64,000 nt of DNA from Oscillospiraceae bacterium (GTDB lineage: Bacteria > Bacillota > Clostridia > Oscillospirales > Oscillospiraceae), in contig JAFQTF010000008.1 in assembly GCA_017409205.1 (NCBI GenBank), forward strand, positions 1 to 64,000. Direction: 5' to 3'. Positions 1 through 8,081 of the stretch are shown piece by piece. The position numbers were made by a program, and so were the translations under genes. Numbering within the stretch: position 1 is the first letter of the stretch; the number at the start of each line of letters is the position of its first letter. Below the pieces are notes generated by a model. That model had not been told where the DNA came from. It worked only from the letters and a program-made list of their open reading frames with translations, and made no database searches.

Positions 1-138
1 CAGCAGGCAGTCCGCATTTCTGACCAGACAGCATTCTTCCTTCTGGGCGATCTGGTGGAATATGGTGAAACCGAAGCCATGTTCTCCCAGCCCAAAGACA
101 AGCGTACCGAAGATTACATTACAGGAAGGTTTGGCTAA
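1..138 (+). CDS. pstB: Phosphate ABC transporter ATP-binding protein PstB (C-terminal 45 residues)
   Basis: Only the last 45 codons are present, open from the first base in frame 1 and stopped by TAA at 136-138. The text Q-Q-A-V-R-I-S-D then F-F-L-L-G-D-L-V-E, followed by E-T-E-A-M-F and D-Y-I-T-G-R-F-G, is the characteristic PstB tail: the end of the ABC ATPase fold leading to the conserved YITGRFG terminus. PstB is the cytoplasmic ATPase that powers the PstSCAB high-affinity phosphate importer. phoU starts two bases after the stop, the normal pst operon order. The rest of the operon lies left of the window. Identification rests on the C-terminal signature and the phoU neighbour, which together leave little doubt. 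Confidence 0.93.
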   Translation, partial: QQAVRISDQTAFFLLGDLVEYGETEAMFSQPKDKRTEDYITGRFG

Positions 139-139
139 T

Positions 140-787
140 ATGAGAGACTTTTTTCAGGAACAACTGAACGAACTGAATCTGGAACTGACCAGAATGGGTG
201 CTGCCTGTGAGGAAATCATTTCTCTGGCATCCCGTTCCCTGACGGATTACAGCGACGATCTGGCAAAACAGGTTCATACCGTGGGACAGATAATTGATGA
301 AAGCGAACGCACCATTGAAACCATCTGTCTGAAGCTGCTGCTTCGTCAGCAGCCGGTGGCAAGGGATCTGCGGCAGATCAGCGCAGCCATGAAAATGATT
401 ACCGACATAGAGCGCATCGGCGACCAGTCCGAGGATATTGTGGATCTGATCCCCAAAATGGAACGCCGTGCCGATGAAAAGTATCCCAAGATCCGGGAAA
501 TGGCAAAGGCAGCACAGACAATGGTGACAGAAGCTGTGGATGCCTATGTGAAGCAGGATCTGACAATGGCAAGAAAAGTCATGGCTCACGATGATGTGGT
601 GGATGACTATTTTAGTCAAGTCAAGAGGGGGATCATCGGCATCATTGCAGAGAATCCCAATGAGGGTGAGTATGCGCTGGATCTGCTGATGATTGCTAAG
701 TATTTTGAACGTATTGGAGACCATTGTACGAATATCGCCGAGTGGGTGGAGTTCTCCGTTACAGGGGTACATAAGGATTCACAATAA
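140..787 (+). CDS. phoU: Phosphate transport system regulator PhoU
   Basis: The product has 215 residues and is all helical, with two PhoU repeats. Each repeat carries the acidic metal-binding motif: D-I-E-R-I-G-D-Q-S-E-D near residue 92-102 and Y-F-E-R-I-G-D-H-C-T-N near 193-203. PhoU couples the Pst transporter to the PhoR histidine kinase and lowers Pho signalling when phosphate is plentiful. I chose ATG 140 although the frame is open further upstream, because the protein then starts like other PhoU proteins (M-R-D-F-F-Q-E-Q-L), the AGGAAGG site at 123-129 is usable, and the gene starts just after the pstB stop. It is the last gene of the pst operon. A PhoB/PhoR pair and a PhoU-fused Na/Pi cotransporter lie about 53 kb away in this window and may be its partners. 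Confidence 0.95.
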   Translation: MRDFFQEQLNELNLELTRMGAACEEIISLASRSLTDYSDDLAKQVHTVGQIIDESERTIETICLKLLLRQQPVARDLRQISAAMKMITDIERIGDQSEDIVDLIPKMERRADEKYPKIREMAKAAQTMVTEAVDAYVKQDLTMARKVMAHDDVVDDYFSQVKRGIIGIIAENPNEGEYALDLLMIAKYFERIGDHCTNIAEWVEFSVTGVHKDSQ

Positions 788-924
788 GGGGCGAGAATGA
801 AAACAATGGCTGTCGGATAGGATATCCTGTCTTTGCAGGAAAGGCACGGGTAAAGGTTTGCGAACGTATCTGCCTGATATAGTTGCACGGGGTTCATTTG
901 TATCAAAATATGCGCCCATATTCA

Positions 925-958
925 AAAAAGCAGATACCCATTTGGGTATCTGCTTTTT
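925..958. terminator. Bidirectional intrinsic terminator downstream of phoU
   Basis: A perfect 16-base inverted repeat (AAAAAGCAGATACCCA at 925-940, its complement at 943-958) with a two-base centre. The A run on one arm and T run on the other make it usable in both directions. It would end the pst operon. Confidence 0.8.
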
Positions 959-964
959 GCATAT

Positions 965-985
965 TGCAGAGAAGGGACTCGAACC
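965..985 (-). pseudogene. Possible tRNA 3'-end remnant (T-loop and acceptor piece)
   Basis: On the minus strand this reads GGTTCGAGTCCCTTCTCTGCA: the invariant GGTTCGA of a T-loop followed by what resembles a T-stem and acceptor strand. No partner 5' T-stem, anticodon arm or D arm follows on that strand, so it cannot be a working tRNA. It may be a scar from integration or loss of a tRNA gene, or a chance match. Confidence 0.35.
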
Positions 986-1225
986 ATAAAATGCGAATGA
1001 CCTGTGGATATTTGCCCGATGCGGGCCTGACAGTATCGGTAAGATTACGGCTCCTTTTCGCCGTGTACCGGCGCCGGAAGATCCGGGCAGAAGGAACAGA
1101 AGGCTGAATCCTTCGGGAAAAGCGTTTCTTTATGTCCAAATTGTATACTTTTTGTGACATTTTGGAAATCAACTGGATTTTCCGGTCCGTGCATCCTATA
1201 ATGAAAGGCAAAGAGGAGGATGGAT

Positions 1226-2767
1226 ATGAGCTCCAATAAAAAACTGCATTTTGGCAATGCTGTGCCCCGGATGGTGCTGGTAGGACTGTCTATTTTGTTT
1301 CAGGTGGGCTGGCTTCTGCTTTCCGTTCTGGTTCTGAATGAGAGCCTGCCCTGGATCGAGGGCCTCACCAGGCTCCTGTCGCTGACTGTGATACTGCAGC
1401 TGAACAGCGAGCATACCAATGCAGCCTATAAGATGCCCTGGATCATGCTGATCCTGGCATTTCCGGTGATGGGCCTGAGCCTGTATGTGATGATCGGAAT
1501 GTTCCGGGATATGGGCGGTACCGGAAAGCGTCTGCGGGCCATTCGCCGTGTCACCCGGTCTTTCCTGAAGCCTCAGGACAGCTGCCTGAAGGATTTGAAG
1601 CAGGTCGATGATTCCGCCGTTGGCGTCAGCGAATATCTGCAGAACCACAATCAGTGCCCGGTTTATGAAAACACGGCTGTCCGGTATTTTGGAGAGCCGG
1701 CGGATGCGCTGGATGCCATGAAGGAGGATCTGCGGAATGCACGGGATTTTATCTTTATGGAATATTTCATCGTGTCCAGTGATTCTGCCTTTCAGGAAAT
1801 CAGTGATATTCTCGTGGAGAAAGCCCGGCAGGGCGTGGATGTCCGGTTCATGTATGACGATGTGGGCAGCGTGGGTTATGTGAATATGTTCTTTGCCAAG
1901 CGGCTTGCCGATGCGGGGATCCACTGCATGATCTTCAACCCGGCTCTGCCGTTTCTGAATCTGTTTATGAATCACCGGGACCACCGGAAGATCACCGTTA
2001 TTGACGGAAAGGTGGGCTATACCGGCGGCTATAATCTGTCCGATGAATATTTTGGCCGCAAGATCACCTATGGACGCTGGAAGGATTCCGGTATCCGGAT
2101 GGAGGGGGATGCTGTCCGGACACTGACAGCACAATTTCTGGAGACATGGAACGCCTGCACCCGGAAAGCGGAGGATGTGACACCGTTCCTTACAGTTAGC
2201 CACAAGGCGGAGGGCGCAGACTGCTTTGTGCAGCCCTATGAGGACAATCCCCTTGGCGGGGAGCGGACTGCGGAAAGTGTGTACATGAATCTGATCTACA
2301 CAGCCCGGAAGACACTTTGGGTCATGACGCCGTACCTGATCATCACGGATGAAATGACCAATGCGCTTGGCATGGCGGCCAAGCGGGGCGTGGATGTGCG
2401 GATTATTACCCCTGGTGTGCCGGATAAGAAAACCATCTATGCCGTGACCCGCTCCTACTATGCAGGCCTTGCTTCTCAGGGTGTGCGGATCTTCGAATTT
2501 ACGCCGGGATTCTGCCATGCCAAGCAGATGCTCTGCGATGGAAGGATCTGCTCCATCGGCACCTCCAACCTGGATTACCGCAGCCTGTATCTGCATTTTG
2601 AGAACAATGTGCTGCTCTATGGCGGTGAGGCCGTAAAGGATATTGCCCGTGATTTTGAAGAGCTGTTTCCCCAGTGCCGGGAAGTCACGGAAAAATACCG
2701 CACCGGTCGGTCCAGGGCGCTGCAGCTGGGACAATATATCCTGCGGCTCTTTGCGCCGTTGTTGTAG
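1226..2767 (+). CDS. cls: Cardiolipin synthase (phospholipase D superfamily)
   Basis: This 513-residue protein has two N-terminal membrane helices (roughly residues 13-35 and 70-95) and two phospholipase D catalytic motifs. The first is H-R-K-x4-D at about residue 252; the second is H-A-K-x4-D at about residue 431, followed by G-T-S-N-L-D-Y-R-S. It condenses two phosphatidylglycerol molecules, or PG and a second phospholipid, into cardiolipin at the cytoplasmic membrane. ATG 1226 is preferred to ATG 1220 because the GAGGAGG site at 1213-1219 abuts 1220 but sits six bases from 1226. Length is normal for the family. It is a single-gene unit bounded by a terminator at 2795-2827. Family assignment is firm; the exact lipid substrates are not visible. 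Confidence 0.92.
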   Translation: MSSNKKLHFGNAVPRMVLVGLSILFQVGWLLLSVLVLNESLPWIEGLTRLLSLTVILQLNSEHTNAAYKMPWIMLILAFPVMGLSLYVMIGMFRDMGGTGKRLRAIRRVTRSFLKPQDSCLKDLKQVDDSAVGVSEYLQNHNQCPVYENTAVRYFGEPADALDAMKEDLRNARDFIFMEYFIVSSDSAFQEISDILVEKARQGVDVRFMYDDVGSVGYVNMFFAKRLADAGIHCMIFNPALPFLNLFMNHRDHRKITVIDGKVGYTGGYNLSDEYFGRKITYGRWKDSGIRMEGDAVRTLTAQFLETWNACTRKAEDVTPFLTVSHKAEGADCFVQPYEDNPLGGERTAESVYMNLIYTARKTLWVMTPYLIITDEMTNALGMAAKRGVDVRIITPGVPDKKTIYAVTRSYYAGLASQGVRIFEFTPGFCHAKQMLCDGRICSIGTSNLDYRSLYLHFENNVLLYGGEAVKDIARDFEELFPQCREVTEKYRTGRSRALQLGQYILRLFAPLL

Positions 2768-2794
2768 AAAGGGGCCTTTCTGCACAGAAAAAGC

Positions 2795-2827
2795 AAAAGA
2801 CGGAATCCTGCCGGATTCCGTCTTTTT
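2795..2827. terminator. Bidirectional terminator between cls and the minus-strand operon
   Basis: A 14-bp stem (AAAAGACGGAATCC at 2795-2808 pairing with 2813-2826) with TGCC loop and flanking A and T runs. It sits between convergent genes and can end both. Confidence 0.9.
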
Positions 2828-2828
2828 G

Positions 2829-4094
2829 TTATTCTGCCAGAGGATCGGGTTTTCGCTGCAGCAGGAACTGCAGCCACAGAAGGGCTGCCCAGAAGGATAC
2901 TGCGATACCCCGGTACTGGAACCAGTGGTGATTGACAGTGGGCTGGGCGGAAAGCATAAACCAGATAACAGGCAGCGTGGCGATGAAGACCAGCTGCCAG
3001 TGCTTTGCGGCCTCCCGGAGGGTATGCCTGTCTTTCAGGAAGCGGTATGCCAGCAGCACGAAGGCAATGGCAACTGCGGCAAACAGGATCAGTTTTCCCT
3101 CCCGGTCGGAATACAGGGACACAAATACTGCCCGGATGGCTGCCAAGGGATTGTAATAGGACTCCATGCCCGGCGTTTTCTCAATACCTACCCGACCGGC
3201 AAATGCGGAAAGACCCTGACCAAGACCATTGGCGTCAGTCAGCAGGGAAGTAAGCGCAAGCTTTGCCAGCCACATCAGACCATATCCGGCCAACCAGGCA
3301 GCGACATTGGTGCCGATGCGTTTCCCACCGGGCGCATCCTGCTCCCGGCAGCCCAGCAGATACAGATAGAGCATGGGCAGACCGAAGGTGACAATGGGCG
3401 TGGTATAGAAGTCAAAATACTGGGTGACGATGCCCAGCTCCAGGAAAAACAGGGACTCCCATTTTCGGTTTTTGTGGATCTTTGGCACCAGAAGCATGGC
3501 GGCAAAAGAGATCAGGAAGCAGCAGGAAAACTGCAGACTGACGGCGATCACATGGGGCCGCACAAAAATAATGCTGAGGGCAAAGAGAAAGGCGGCGCCG
3601 GTTCCTGCGCGCTTTGCCAGAGAACACATCACAGCGGCAAAGAGGAGGAAGAAGGCCACGGCGGTATAGCGCAGGATCTGGTAGTAGTCCAGAAAGCACA
3701 GCAGCAGCCGGATCACCGGGCGGAAGCCCATCCAGTACTGCACATAGTAGCCTGTGGGCTGCATGGTGTCATCCGAGGCATAGGTCAGCAGATCGCTGAC
3801 TGTGTCGGATCTGCCGTCAAACCGGGGATTGGTGAGGATGGTATCCGGATGGCGGATGGTGGTGGCTTTGCTTTCAGCCAGGATCAGGGCATCGGTGGTG
3901 ACATCCAGCATGGAAGCGAAGGACTTGTCCGCCATCAGGGGATAGCTGCCGTCCTCAACCATGGCTTCCGCAGAGGCAAGTACATTGGCATCGATGGGCT
4001 GCTGCGGAAGACAGGCTCCCAGAAGAAGAAAACCGAGAGCGAGAACAACGCTCAGCATAAAGGCAGCGACATGACGCATAAGCGGATGTTTCAT
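2829..4094 (-). CDS. Polytopic membrane protein, candidate GT-C-type glycosyltransferase or envelope glycosylation protein
   Basis: I do not recognise a named family. The 421-residue product has an N-terminal hydrophobic helix (residues 10-26), then a hydrophilic stretch of about 85 residues, then roughly eight further hydrophobic segments. This is the layout of membrane enzymes with an early extracytoplasmic loop that use lipid-linked sugars. L-L-G-A-C at 23-27 resembles a lipobox but is more likely part of the first helix, since the protein is multi-pass. It follows a GtrB-like GT2 gene by 56 bases in the same operon. Lipid-phosphate sugar synthases of that kind are often paired with a membrane transferase that uses the lipid-sugar donor, so that is the inferred role. 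Start ATG 4094 has an AAGGAA site upstream. The product is certain only as a membrane protein. Confidence 0.6.
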   Translation of the reverse strand: MKHPLMRHVAAFMLSVVLALGFLLLGACLPQQPIDANVLASAEAMVEDGSYPLMADKSFASMLDVTTDALILAESKATTIRHPDTILTNPRFDGRSDTVSDLLTYASDDTMQPTGYYVQYWMGFRPVIRLLLCFLDYYQILRYTAVAFFLLFAAVMCSLAKRAGTGAAFLFALSIIFVRPHVIAVSLQFSCCFLISFAAMLLVPKIHKNRKWESLFFLELGIVTQYFDFYTTPIVTFGLPMLYLYLLGCREQDAPGGKRIGTNVAAWLAGYGLMWLAKLALTSLLTDANGLGQGLSAFAGRVGIEKTPGMESYYNPLAAIRAVFVSLYSDREGKLILFAAVAIAFVLLAYRFLKDRHTLREAAKHWQLVFIATLPVIWFMLSAQPTVNHHWFQYRGIAVSFWAALLWLQFLLQRKPDPLAE

Positions 4095-4150
4095 AGTTGA
4101 TCGTTCCTTATCGGTAATTCAAATTGTGGTATTCGGTGCGGAAAAAAGGG

Positions 4151-5092
4151 TTATCCGTTCTTCAGCCGGTTAAAGGTATTCTGAATATGGATCAGATCCA
4201 TCTCAAAATCCTGTCTGTTCTTGTGCCGGATGCTTTCCAGCAGCAGGCCGGTGAAGAAGGACTGAATGGCGGCAATGCCCACAAAGCCGCAGGCGATGAG
4301 GGTGGGGAACTTGGGCACCAGGCCGGTCTGGATGAATTCGATCAGAACGGGAATGAAGAAGCCGACAGCCAGCAGCATCAGGATCAGTGCGATACCGCCG
4401 AAGAAGGCCAGGGGCTTATAAACCCGGAACAGCTTGGCAATGGTCATCAGAACCTTGAAACCATCGGAATAGGTATTCAGTTTGGATTCGCTGCCCTCAG
4501 GACGATCCCGATAGGGAATGACCACATTTTCCAGGAACATATTCCGGTCAATGGCATAGATGCTCATTTCGGTTTCGATTTCAAAGCCTTTGGAAAGAAC
4601 AGGGAAGCTCTTGACAAACTGATAGCTGAAGGCCCGGCAGCCGGTCATAATGTCCTTGATGTCGCTTTTGAACAGCAGATTGATGCTGCCCCGGACGACA
4701 GTATTGCCCAGATTATGGAAGGGACGTTTGTTTTCAGAGAAATAGGTGGAGGACAGCCGGTCACCGATGACCATATCCACGTTCCGGTACAGGACCTTGT
4801 CCACCATTTCCCGGGCGCAGTCTGCAGGGTAGGTATCATCGCCATCCACCATGACGTAACATTCCGCATCGATCTCCCGGAACATACGGCGAATGACATT
4901 GCCCTTGCCCTGCTTGTATTCGTTGCGCACCACTGCGCCGGCCCGGGCAGCAATTTCTGCGGTATCGTCCCGGGAATTGTTGTTATATACATAGATCACT
5001 GCTTCCGGAAGGGCAGCCTTCCAGTCCCGGACCACTTTTTCAATGGTCAGCGCTTCGTTGTAGCAGGGAATCAGCACGGCGATTTTGTCCAT
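4151..5092 (-). CDS. GtrB/DPM-like family 2 glycosyltransferase with C-terminal membrane anchor
   Basis: The 313-residue protein opens with the GT2 signature I-A-V-L-I-P-C-Y-N-E-A and has the metal-binding D-G-D-D-T-Y motif around residues 83-92. Its tail carries two membrane helices. This is the build of polyprenyl-phosphate sugar synthases (dolichol-phosphate mannosyltransferase, GtrB, ArnC relatives), which move a hexose from a nucleotide sugar onto undecaprenyl phosphate. The start is ATG 5092, with GGAGG just upstream; the frame stays open further back but lacks the conserved beginning. It is the first gene of a two-gene minus-strand operon led by a good sigma-A promoter (5127-5155). No GtrA-type flippase gene is next to it. 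The sugar cannot be read from sequence. Confidence 0.85.
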   Translation of the reverse strand: MDKIAVLIPCYNEALTIEKVVRDWKAALPEAVIYVYNNNSRDDTAEIAARAGAVVRNEYKQGKGNVIRRMFREIDAECYVMVDGDDTYPADCAREMVDKVLYRNVDMVIGDRLSSTYFSENKRPFHNLGNTVVRGSINLLFKSDIKDIMTGCRAFSYQFVKSFPVLSKGFEIETEMSIYAIDRNMFLENVVIPYRDRPEGSESKLNTYSDGFKVLMTIAKLFRVYKPLAFFGGIALILMLLAVGFFIPVLIEFIQTGLVPKFPTLIACGFVGIAAIQSFFTGLLLESIRHKNRQDFEMDLIHIQNTFNRLKNG

Positions 5093-5126
5093 GGTTAATC
5101 CTCCGTTTTTTATACATTGTGACATA

Positions 5127-5155
5127 ATAATACGGTATTGCCTGTTTTTTGTCAA
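5127..5155 (-). promoter_or_regulatory. Sigma-A promoter of the GtrB-like operon
   Basis: On the minus strand TTGACA (5155-5150), a 17-base spacer and TATTAT (5132-5127), a near-consensus vegetative promoter 35 bases before the start codon at 5092. Confidence 0.8.
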
Positions 5156-5192
5156 GGGATACCCATGGATACAGCCCGCCGGGAAAAGAGGC

Positions 5193-5220
5193 TTGCAAAT
5201 CGGAACAATCCTGATATAAT
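5193..5220 (+). promoter_or_regulatory. Sigma-A promoter of ktrB
   Basis: TTGCAA (5193-5198), a 16-base spacer and TATAAT (5215-5220), diverging from the preceding minus-strand promoter. The leader to the ktrB start is only about 45 bases, too short for a known c-di-AMP riboswitch. Confidence 0.75.
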
Positions 5221-5270
5221 AAAATAGTATGTATCTTGGGCAAGTATTTTCTGCGGAAAGGAGCGGATCT

Positions 5271-6650
5271 ATGTCTTTGCGTTCCCGGCTGTATGCCTTA
5301 TGGATGAAGAAACGACCGAAGAGCATCAGCACCATGAAGATTGTTGCTCTGGTGTTCCTTGCAATTATTTTTGTGGGAGCAGGACTGCTGACACTGCCTG
5401 CCGCTTCCCGCAGCGGTATATCCTGCGGATTCCGGCCTGCATTGTTTACGGCAACCTCTGCCACCTGTGTTACCGGTCTTTCCCTGTTTGATACCTGGAG
5501 CCAGTGGAGCGGCTTTGGTCAGATCGTGATCTTGTGTCTGATCGAGATCGGCGGCCTTGGCTTTATGTCCGCAGCCACATTGCTGGTGTTCGCATTTCGG
5601 CGGCGCATCGGCCTGAAGCAGCGGCTGGTGATGGCTCAGGCCCTCAGTGTCAGCGATATGGACGGTATCGTAAAGCTGCAGAAAACCGTTCTGGTGGGCA
5701 GCTTTACAGTGGAAGCCGTGGGCGCCCTGATCCTGCTGCTGCGGTTCTGGCCGGAATACGGTTTCATAAGAGCGCTGAAATGGGGCATTTTTCATTCCGT
5801 TTCCGCCTTCTGCAATGCGGGTTTTGATATTTTCGGCTGCATAACCCCCGGCGCCAGCCTGCTGGAATTCCAGTCTGATCCCGTTGTACTGCTGACTCTG
5901 GGCGGTCTGGTGGTCATCGGCGGCCTGGGCTTTCTGGTTTGGCAGGAGATTGCGGAGGAGCGGCGATTCCGAAAATTTTCTGTATATACCAAACTGGTGC
6001 TGCTGACCACCGGCGCTCTGCTTCTGGGGGGCGCGATCCTGATTGCTCTGGTGGAGTGGAATAACCCCGGCACCCTGGGAAGCTTAAGCACCGGAGAAAA
6101 GCTGCTCAATGCCCTGTTCCAGTCCATTACCCTGCGTACTGCCGGTTTTGCCTCTCTGGATCAGGCAGCCCTGACGGAAAGCGGCAAGGGCATTTCCATG
6201 GTCCTGATGCTTATCGGCGGCTCTTCCGGTTCTACTGCCGGCGGTCTGAAGACTGTCAGCTTTGTGGTTCTGATCCTGTTTATTGTCGCCCGTTCCCGGG
6301 GCAGGAATACGGTCTGCGTCTTTAAGCGGACCATTCCGGAGCGTCAGGTGCTGGATGCCATGACCATTGCTGTTATCATGCTGGCGCTGATTCTGTTCGG
6401 CGGCATCTTCATCAGCGCAACATCTCCCATTGGGCTGACGGATGCACTGTATGAAACGGTTTCTGCCATTGCCACCGTGGGCCTGACAGCGGGTTCCACC
6501 GGCAGCCTGAGCATCCCGGCACAATATCTGATAATTTTGTACATGTACTTCGGCCGTGTGGGCGTTCTGACCATCAGCCTGGGCTTCCTGATGGGAAACC
6601 GGGCGGATGAACGGTTCCACTATGCCGATACCAATCTGCTGATCGGTTAG
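5271..6650 (+). CDS. ktrB: Potassium uptake protein KtrB (TrkH/HKT family)
   Basis: A 459-residue polytopic channel subunit with four pore-loop repeats. The selectivity-filter regions are visible as T-A-T-S-A-T-C-V-T-G-L-S, S-A-F-C-N-A-G-F-D, T-L-R-T-A-G-F-A-S and S-A-I-A-T-V-G-L-T-A-G-S, each with the conserved filter glycine. KtrB forms the dimeric K+ (Na+-coupled) pore in the cytoplasmic membrane and is gated by the KtrA ring. The start ATG 5271 is supported by GGAAAGGAG ten bases upstream; a longer in-frame start at 5229 lacks a ribosome site. ktrA follows after ten bases. An rRNA methyltransferase and the dprA-topA group lie downstream on the same strand. Confidence 0.93.
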   Translation: MSLRSRLYALWMKKRPKSISTMKIVALVFLAIIFVGAGLLTLPAASRSGISCGFRPALFTATSATCVTGLSLFDTWSQWSGFGQIVILCLIEIGGLGFMSAATLLVFAFRRRIGLKQRLVMAQALSVSDMDGIVKLQKTVLVGSFTVEAVGALILLLRFWPEYGFIRALKWGIFHSVSAFCNAGFDIFGCITPGASLLEFQSDPVVLLTLGGLVVIGGLGFLVWQEIAEERRFRKFSVYTKLVLLTTGALLLGGAILIALVEWNNPGTLGSLSTGEKLLNALFQSITLRTAGFASLDQAALTESGKGISMVLMLIGGSSGSTAGGLKTVSFVVLILFIVARSRGRNTVCVFKRTIPERQVLDAMTIAVIMLALILFGGIFISATSPIGLTDALYETVSAIATVGLTAGSTGSLSIPAQYLIILYMYFGRVGVLTISLGFLMGNRADERFHYADTNLLIG

Positions 6651-6660
6651 GAGGAAAACC

Positions 6661-7308
6661 ATGAAATCCTATATTGTTATCGGTCTTGGCCTCTTTGGGG
6701 AGGCACTGGCCAGACAGCTGTGCGTTCTTGGCGCGGAGGTACTGGCCATGGATATGCGCAGCGACCTGGTACAGCAGGTGGCCAATGATGTGACCCATGC
6801 AGTGGTGGGCGATGCCAAGGATAAGGAAGTGCTGCGGGCTCTTGGTGCAAAGGATTTTGACTGCGCCATTCTTGCCATCGGCGATGACCTGGCGGCTTCC
6901 GTGCTGATCACCATGAATCTGAAGGAGCTGGGGGTTCCCCATATCGTCTGCAAGGCCCATGATGAGACTCACCGCCGGGTACTGGAAAAGCTGGGAGCCG
7001 ACCGGGTAGTGATCCCGGAGCAGGAGCATGCCCAGCGGCTGGCCCGGGGCCTTTACTCCCACAATGTTCTGGACTATATCGAGCTTTCTGAGGAATATGG
7101 TATTCTGGAAGTGCCGGCTCCCAAAATCTGGGTGGGCAAGACCCTGAAGGAGCTGAATATCCGGGCAAAGCTGGGTATCAATATCATTGCCGTGGAAAGC
7201 GGCAAGTCCACCAATGTGTCTCCCGCTGCTGACTACCGGATCCTGGAAGGGGATATCATGGTAGTGCTGGGCGATACCTATTCTCTTGAGGCGGTGCAGA
7301 AGCTGTGA
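6661..7308 (+). CDS. ktrA: Potassium uptake regulatory protein KtrA (RCK_N/RCK_C)
   Basis: This 215-residue cytoplasmic protein starts with a Rossmann nucleotide-binding motif, V-I-G-L-G-L-F-G (residues 6-13), typical of RCK_N domains that bind ATP or ADP. Its C-terminal RCK_C (TrkA_C) domain covers about residues 136-215 and in relatives binds c-di-AMP. It assembles as an octameric ring on the KtrB dimer. It is translated from ATG 6661 behind GGAGGAAAA and directly follows ktrB. Its stop TGA (7306-7308) shares a base with the start of the next gene, so at least three genes are translationally coupled here. Confidence 0.93.
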   Translation: MKSYIVIGLGLFGEALARQLCVLGAEVLAMDMRSDLVQQVANDVTHAVVGDAKDKEVLRALGAKDFDCAILAIGDDLAASVLITMNLKELGVPHIVCKAHDETHRRVLEKLGADRVVIPEQEHAQRLARGLYSHNVLDYIELSEEYGILEVPAPKIWVGKTLKELNIRAKLGINIIAVESGKSTNVSPAADYRILEGDIMVVLGDTYSLEAVQKL

Positions 7309-8057
7309 TGGAAGAACGGATTACCTCCCGAAAAAATCCTCTGCTGCAGCAGGTGAAAAAACTGCTGTCTTCCGGAAAGGCCCGGAAGGAAGCGGGAATG
7401 TTTGTCTCCGACGGAACCAAGTTGCTGGAGGAGGCGGTCAAATACTGTCCCGGTCTGGAAACGGTGATCCTGTCTGACGGGGTTCAGGCTGAGTTGCCGG
7501 ACACTGTCCGCCTTGTCCGGATACCGGGAGATGTGATGGAATCCATCTCCCCCATGCAGAGCCCCCAGGGGGCGCTGTTTGTGTGCCGTCTTCCGGAAAA
7601 AACAGACTTTGTGCCCCGGAAGGGAATGCTGCTGCTGGACGGAATCCAGGATCCCGGAAATCTGGGCACTATGCTGCGGACTGCGGATGCCCTGAATGTG
7701 CGTGTTGCGCTGCTGGAGGGCTGTGCCGATCCCTACAGCCATAAGGTGGTTCGCTCCTCCATGGGGGCGGTGTTCCGCACCCCGGTGGTGCAGACCACCT
7801 GGGCGGAAGTCCGGACAGCCTGCAGGGAAGCTGGAATTCCCGTGGCGGTGACAGCTCTGAGTGACCGGGCAGGCGACATTCGCCAGGCAGATGTGAAGAA
7901 TATGGCTGTGGTCATCGGCAGCGAAGGCCGGGGTGTCCGGCAGGAAATTCTGGAGGCGGCAGATGCAGAGCTGATTATCCCCATGAATTCCCACTGCGAA
8001 TCCCTGAATGCCGCTGTGGCGGCAACCATCGTCATGTGGCAGATGACATCATTATAA
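7308..8057 (+). CDS. SpoU/TrmH-family RNA 2'-O-methyltransferase
   Basis: The 249-residue protein has an N-terminal substrate-binding L30e-like domain (about residues 1-95) and a C-terminal SPOUT knot domain. The three family motifs are visible: G-I-Q-D-P-G-N-L-G-T-M-L-R-T (motif 1), G-S-E-G-R-G-V (motif 2) and I-P-M-N-S-H-C-E-S-L-N-A-A-V-A-A (motif 3). It methylates a ribose 2'-hydroxyl in rRNA or tRNA using S-adenosylmethionine; the exact nucleotide cannot be inferred. ATG 7308 overlaps the ktrA stop (TGATG); a GTG three bases earlier is also possible. In many Clostridia this gene sits by ktrAB and dprA, so the context is ordinary. Confidence 0.88.
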   Translation: MEERITSRKNPLLQQVKKLLSSGKARKEAGMFVSDGTKLLEEAVKYCPGLETVILSDGVQAELPDTVRLVRIPGDVMESISPMQSPQGALFVCRLPEKTDFVPRKGMLLLDGIQDPGNLGTMLRTADALNVRVALLEGCADPYSHKVVRSSMGAVFRTPVVQTTWAEVRTACREAGIPVAVTALSDRAGDIRQADVKNMAVVIGSEGRGVRQEILEAADAELIIPMNSHCESLNAAVAATIVMWQMTSL

Positions 8058-8081
8058 TTACCCGGAAAGAGGTGACGGAAA

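Larger units (their letters stand above)
788..1225 (+). other. Intergenic region between phoU and cls
   Basis: These 438 bases hold no convincing gene. They contain a strong hairpin terminator (925-958), a 21-base sequence like a tRNA T-loop on the minus strand (965-985), and a TATAAT at 1197-1202 that could serve as the -10 element for cls. Its best -35 (CTGGAT, 1173-1178) is weak. A frame of 74 codons at 883-1107 is not supported by codon pattern or a ribosome binding site. Confidence 0.6.

Noticed and set aside
883..1107. A 74-codon plus-strand frame between phoU and cls
   Set aside because: It runs through the terminator hairpin, has no ribosome binding site and no recognisable sequence.
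4014..4028. Lipobox L-L-G-A-C in the minus-strand membrane protein
   Set aside because: The protein has many further membrane helices, so the segment is better read as the end of the first helix.
5221..5270. Possible c-di-AMP (ydaO) riboswitch before ktrB
   Set aside because: Only about 50 bases of leader are available after the -10 element, too short, and no ydaO core was seen.
5229..5270. Longer N-terminus for KtrB starting at ATG 5229
   Set aside because: It lies just after the -10 element without a ribosome site, while ATG 5271 has GGAAAGGAG and matches family starts.
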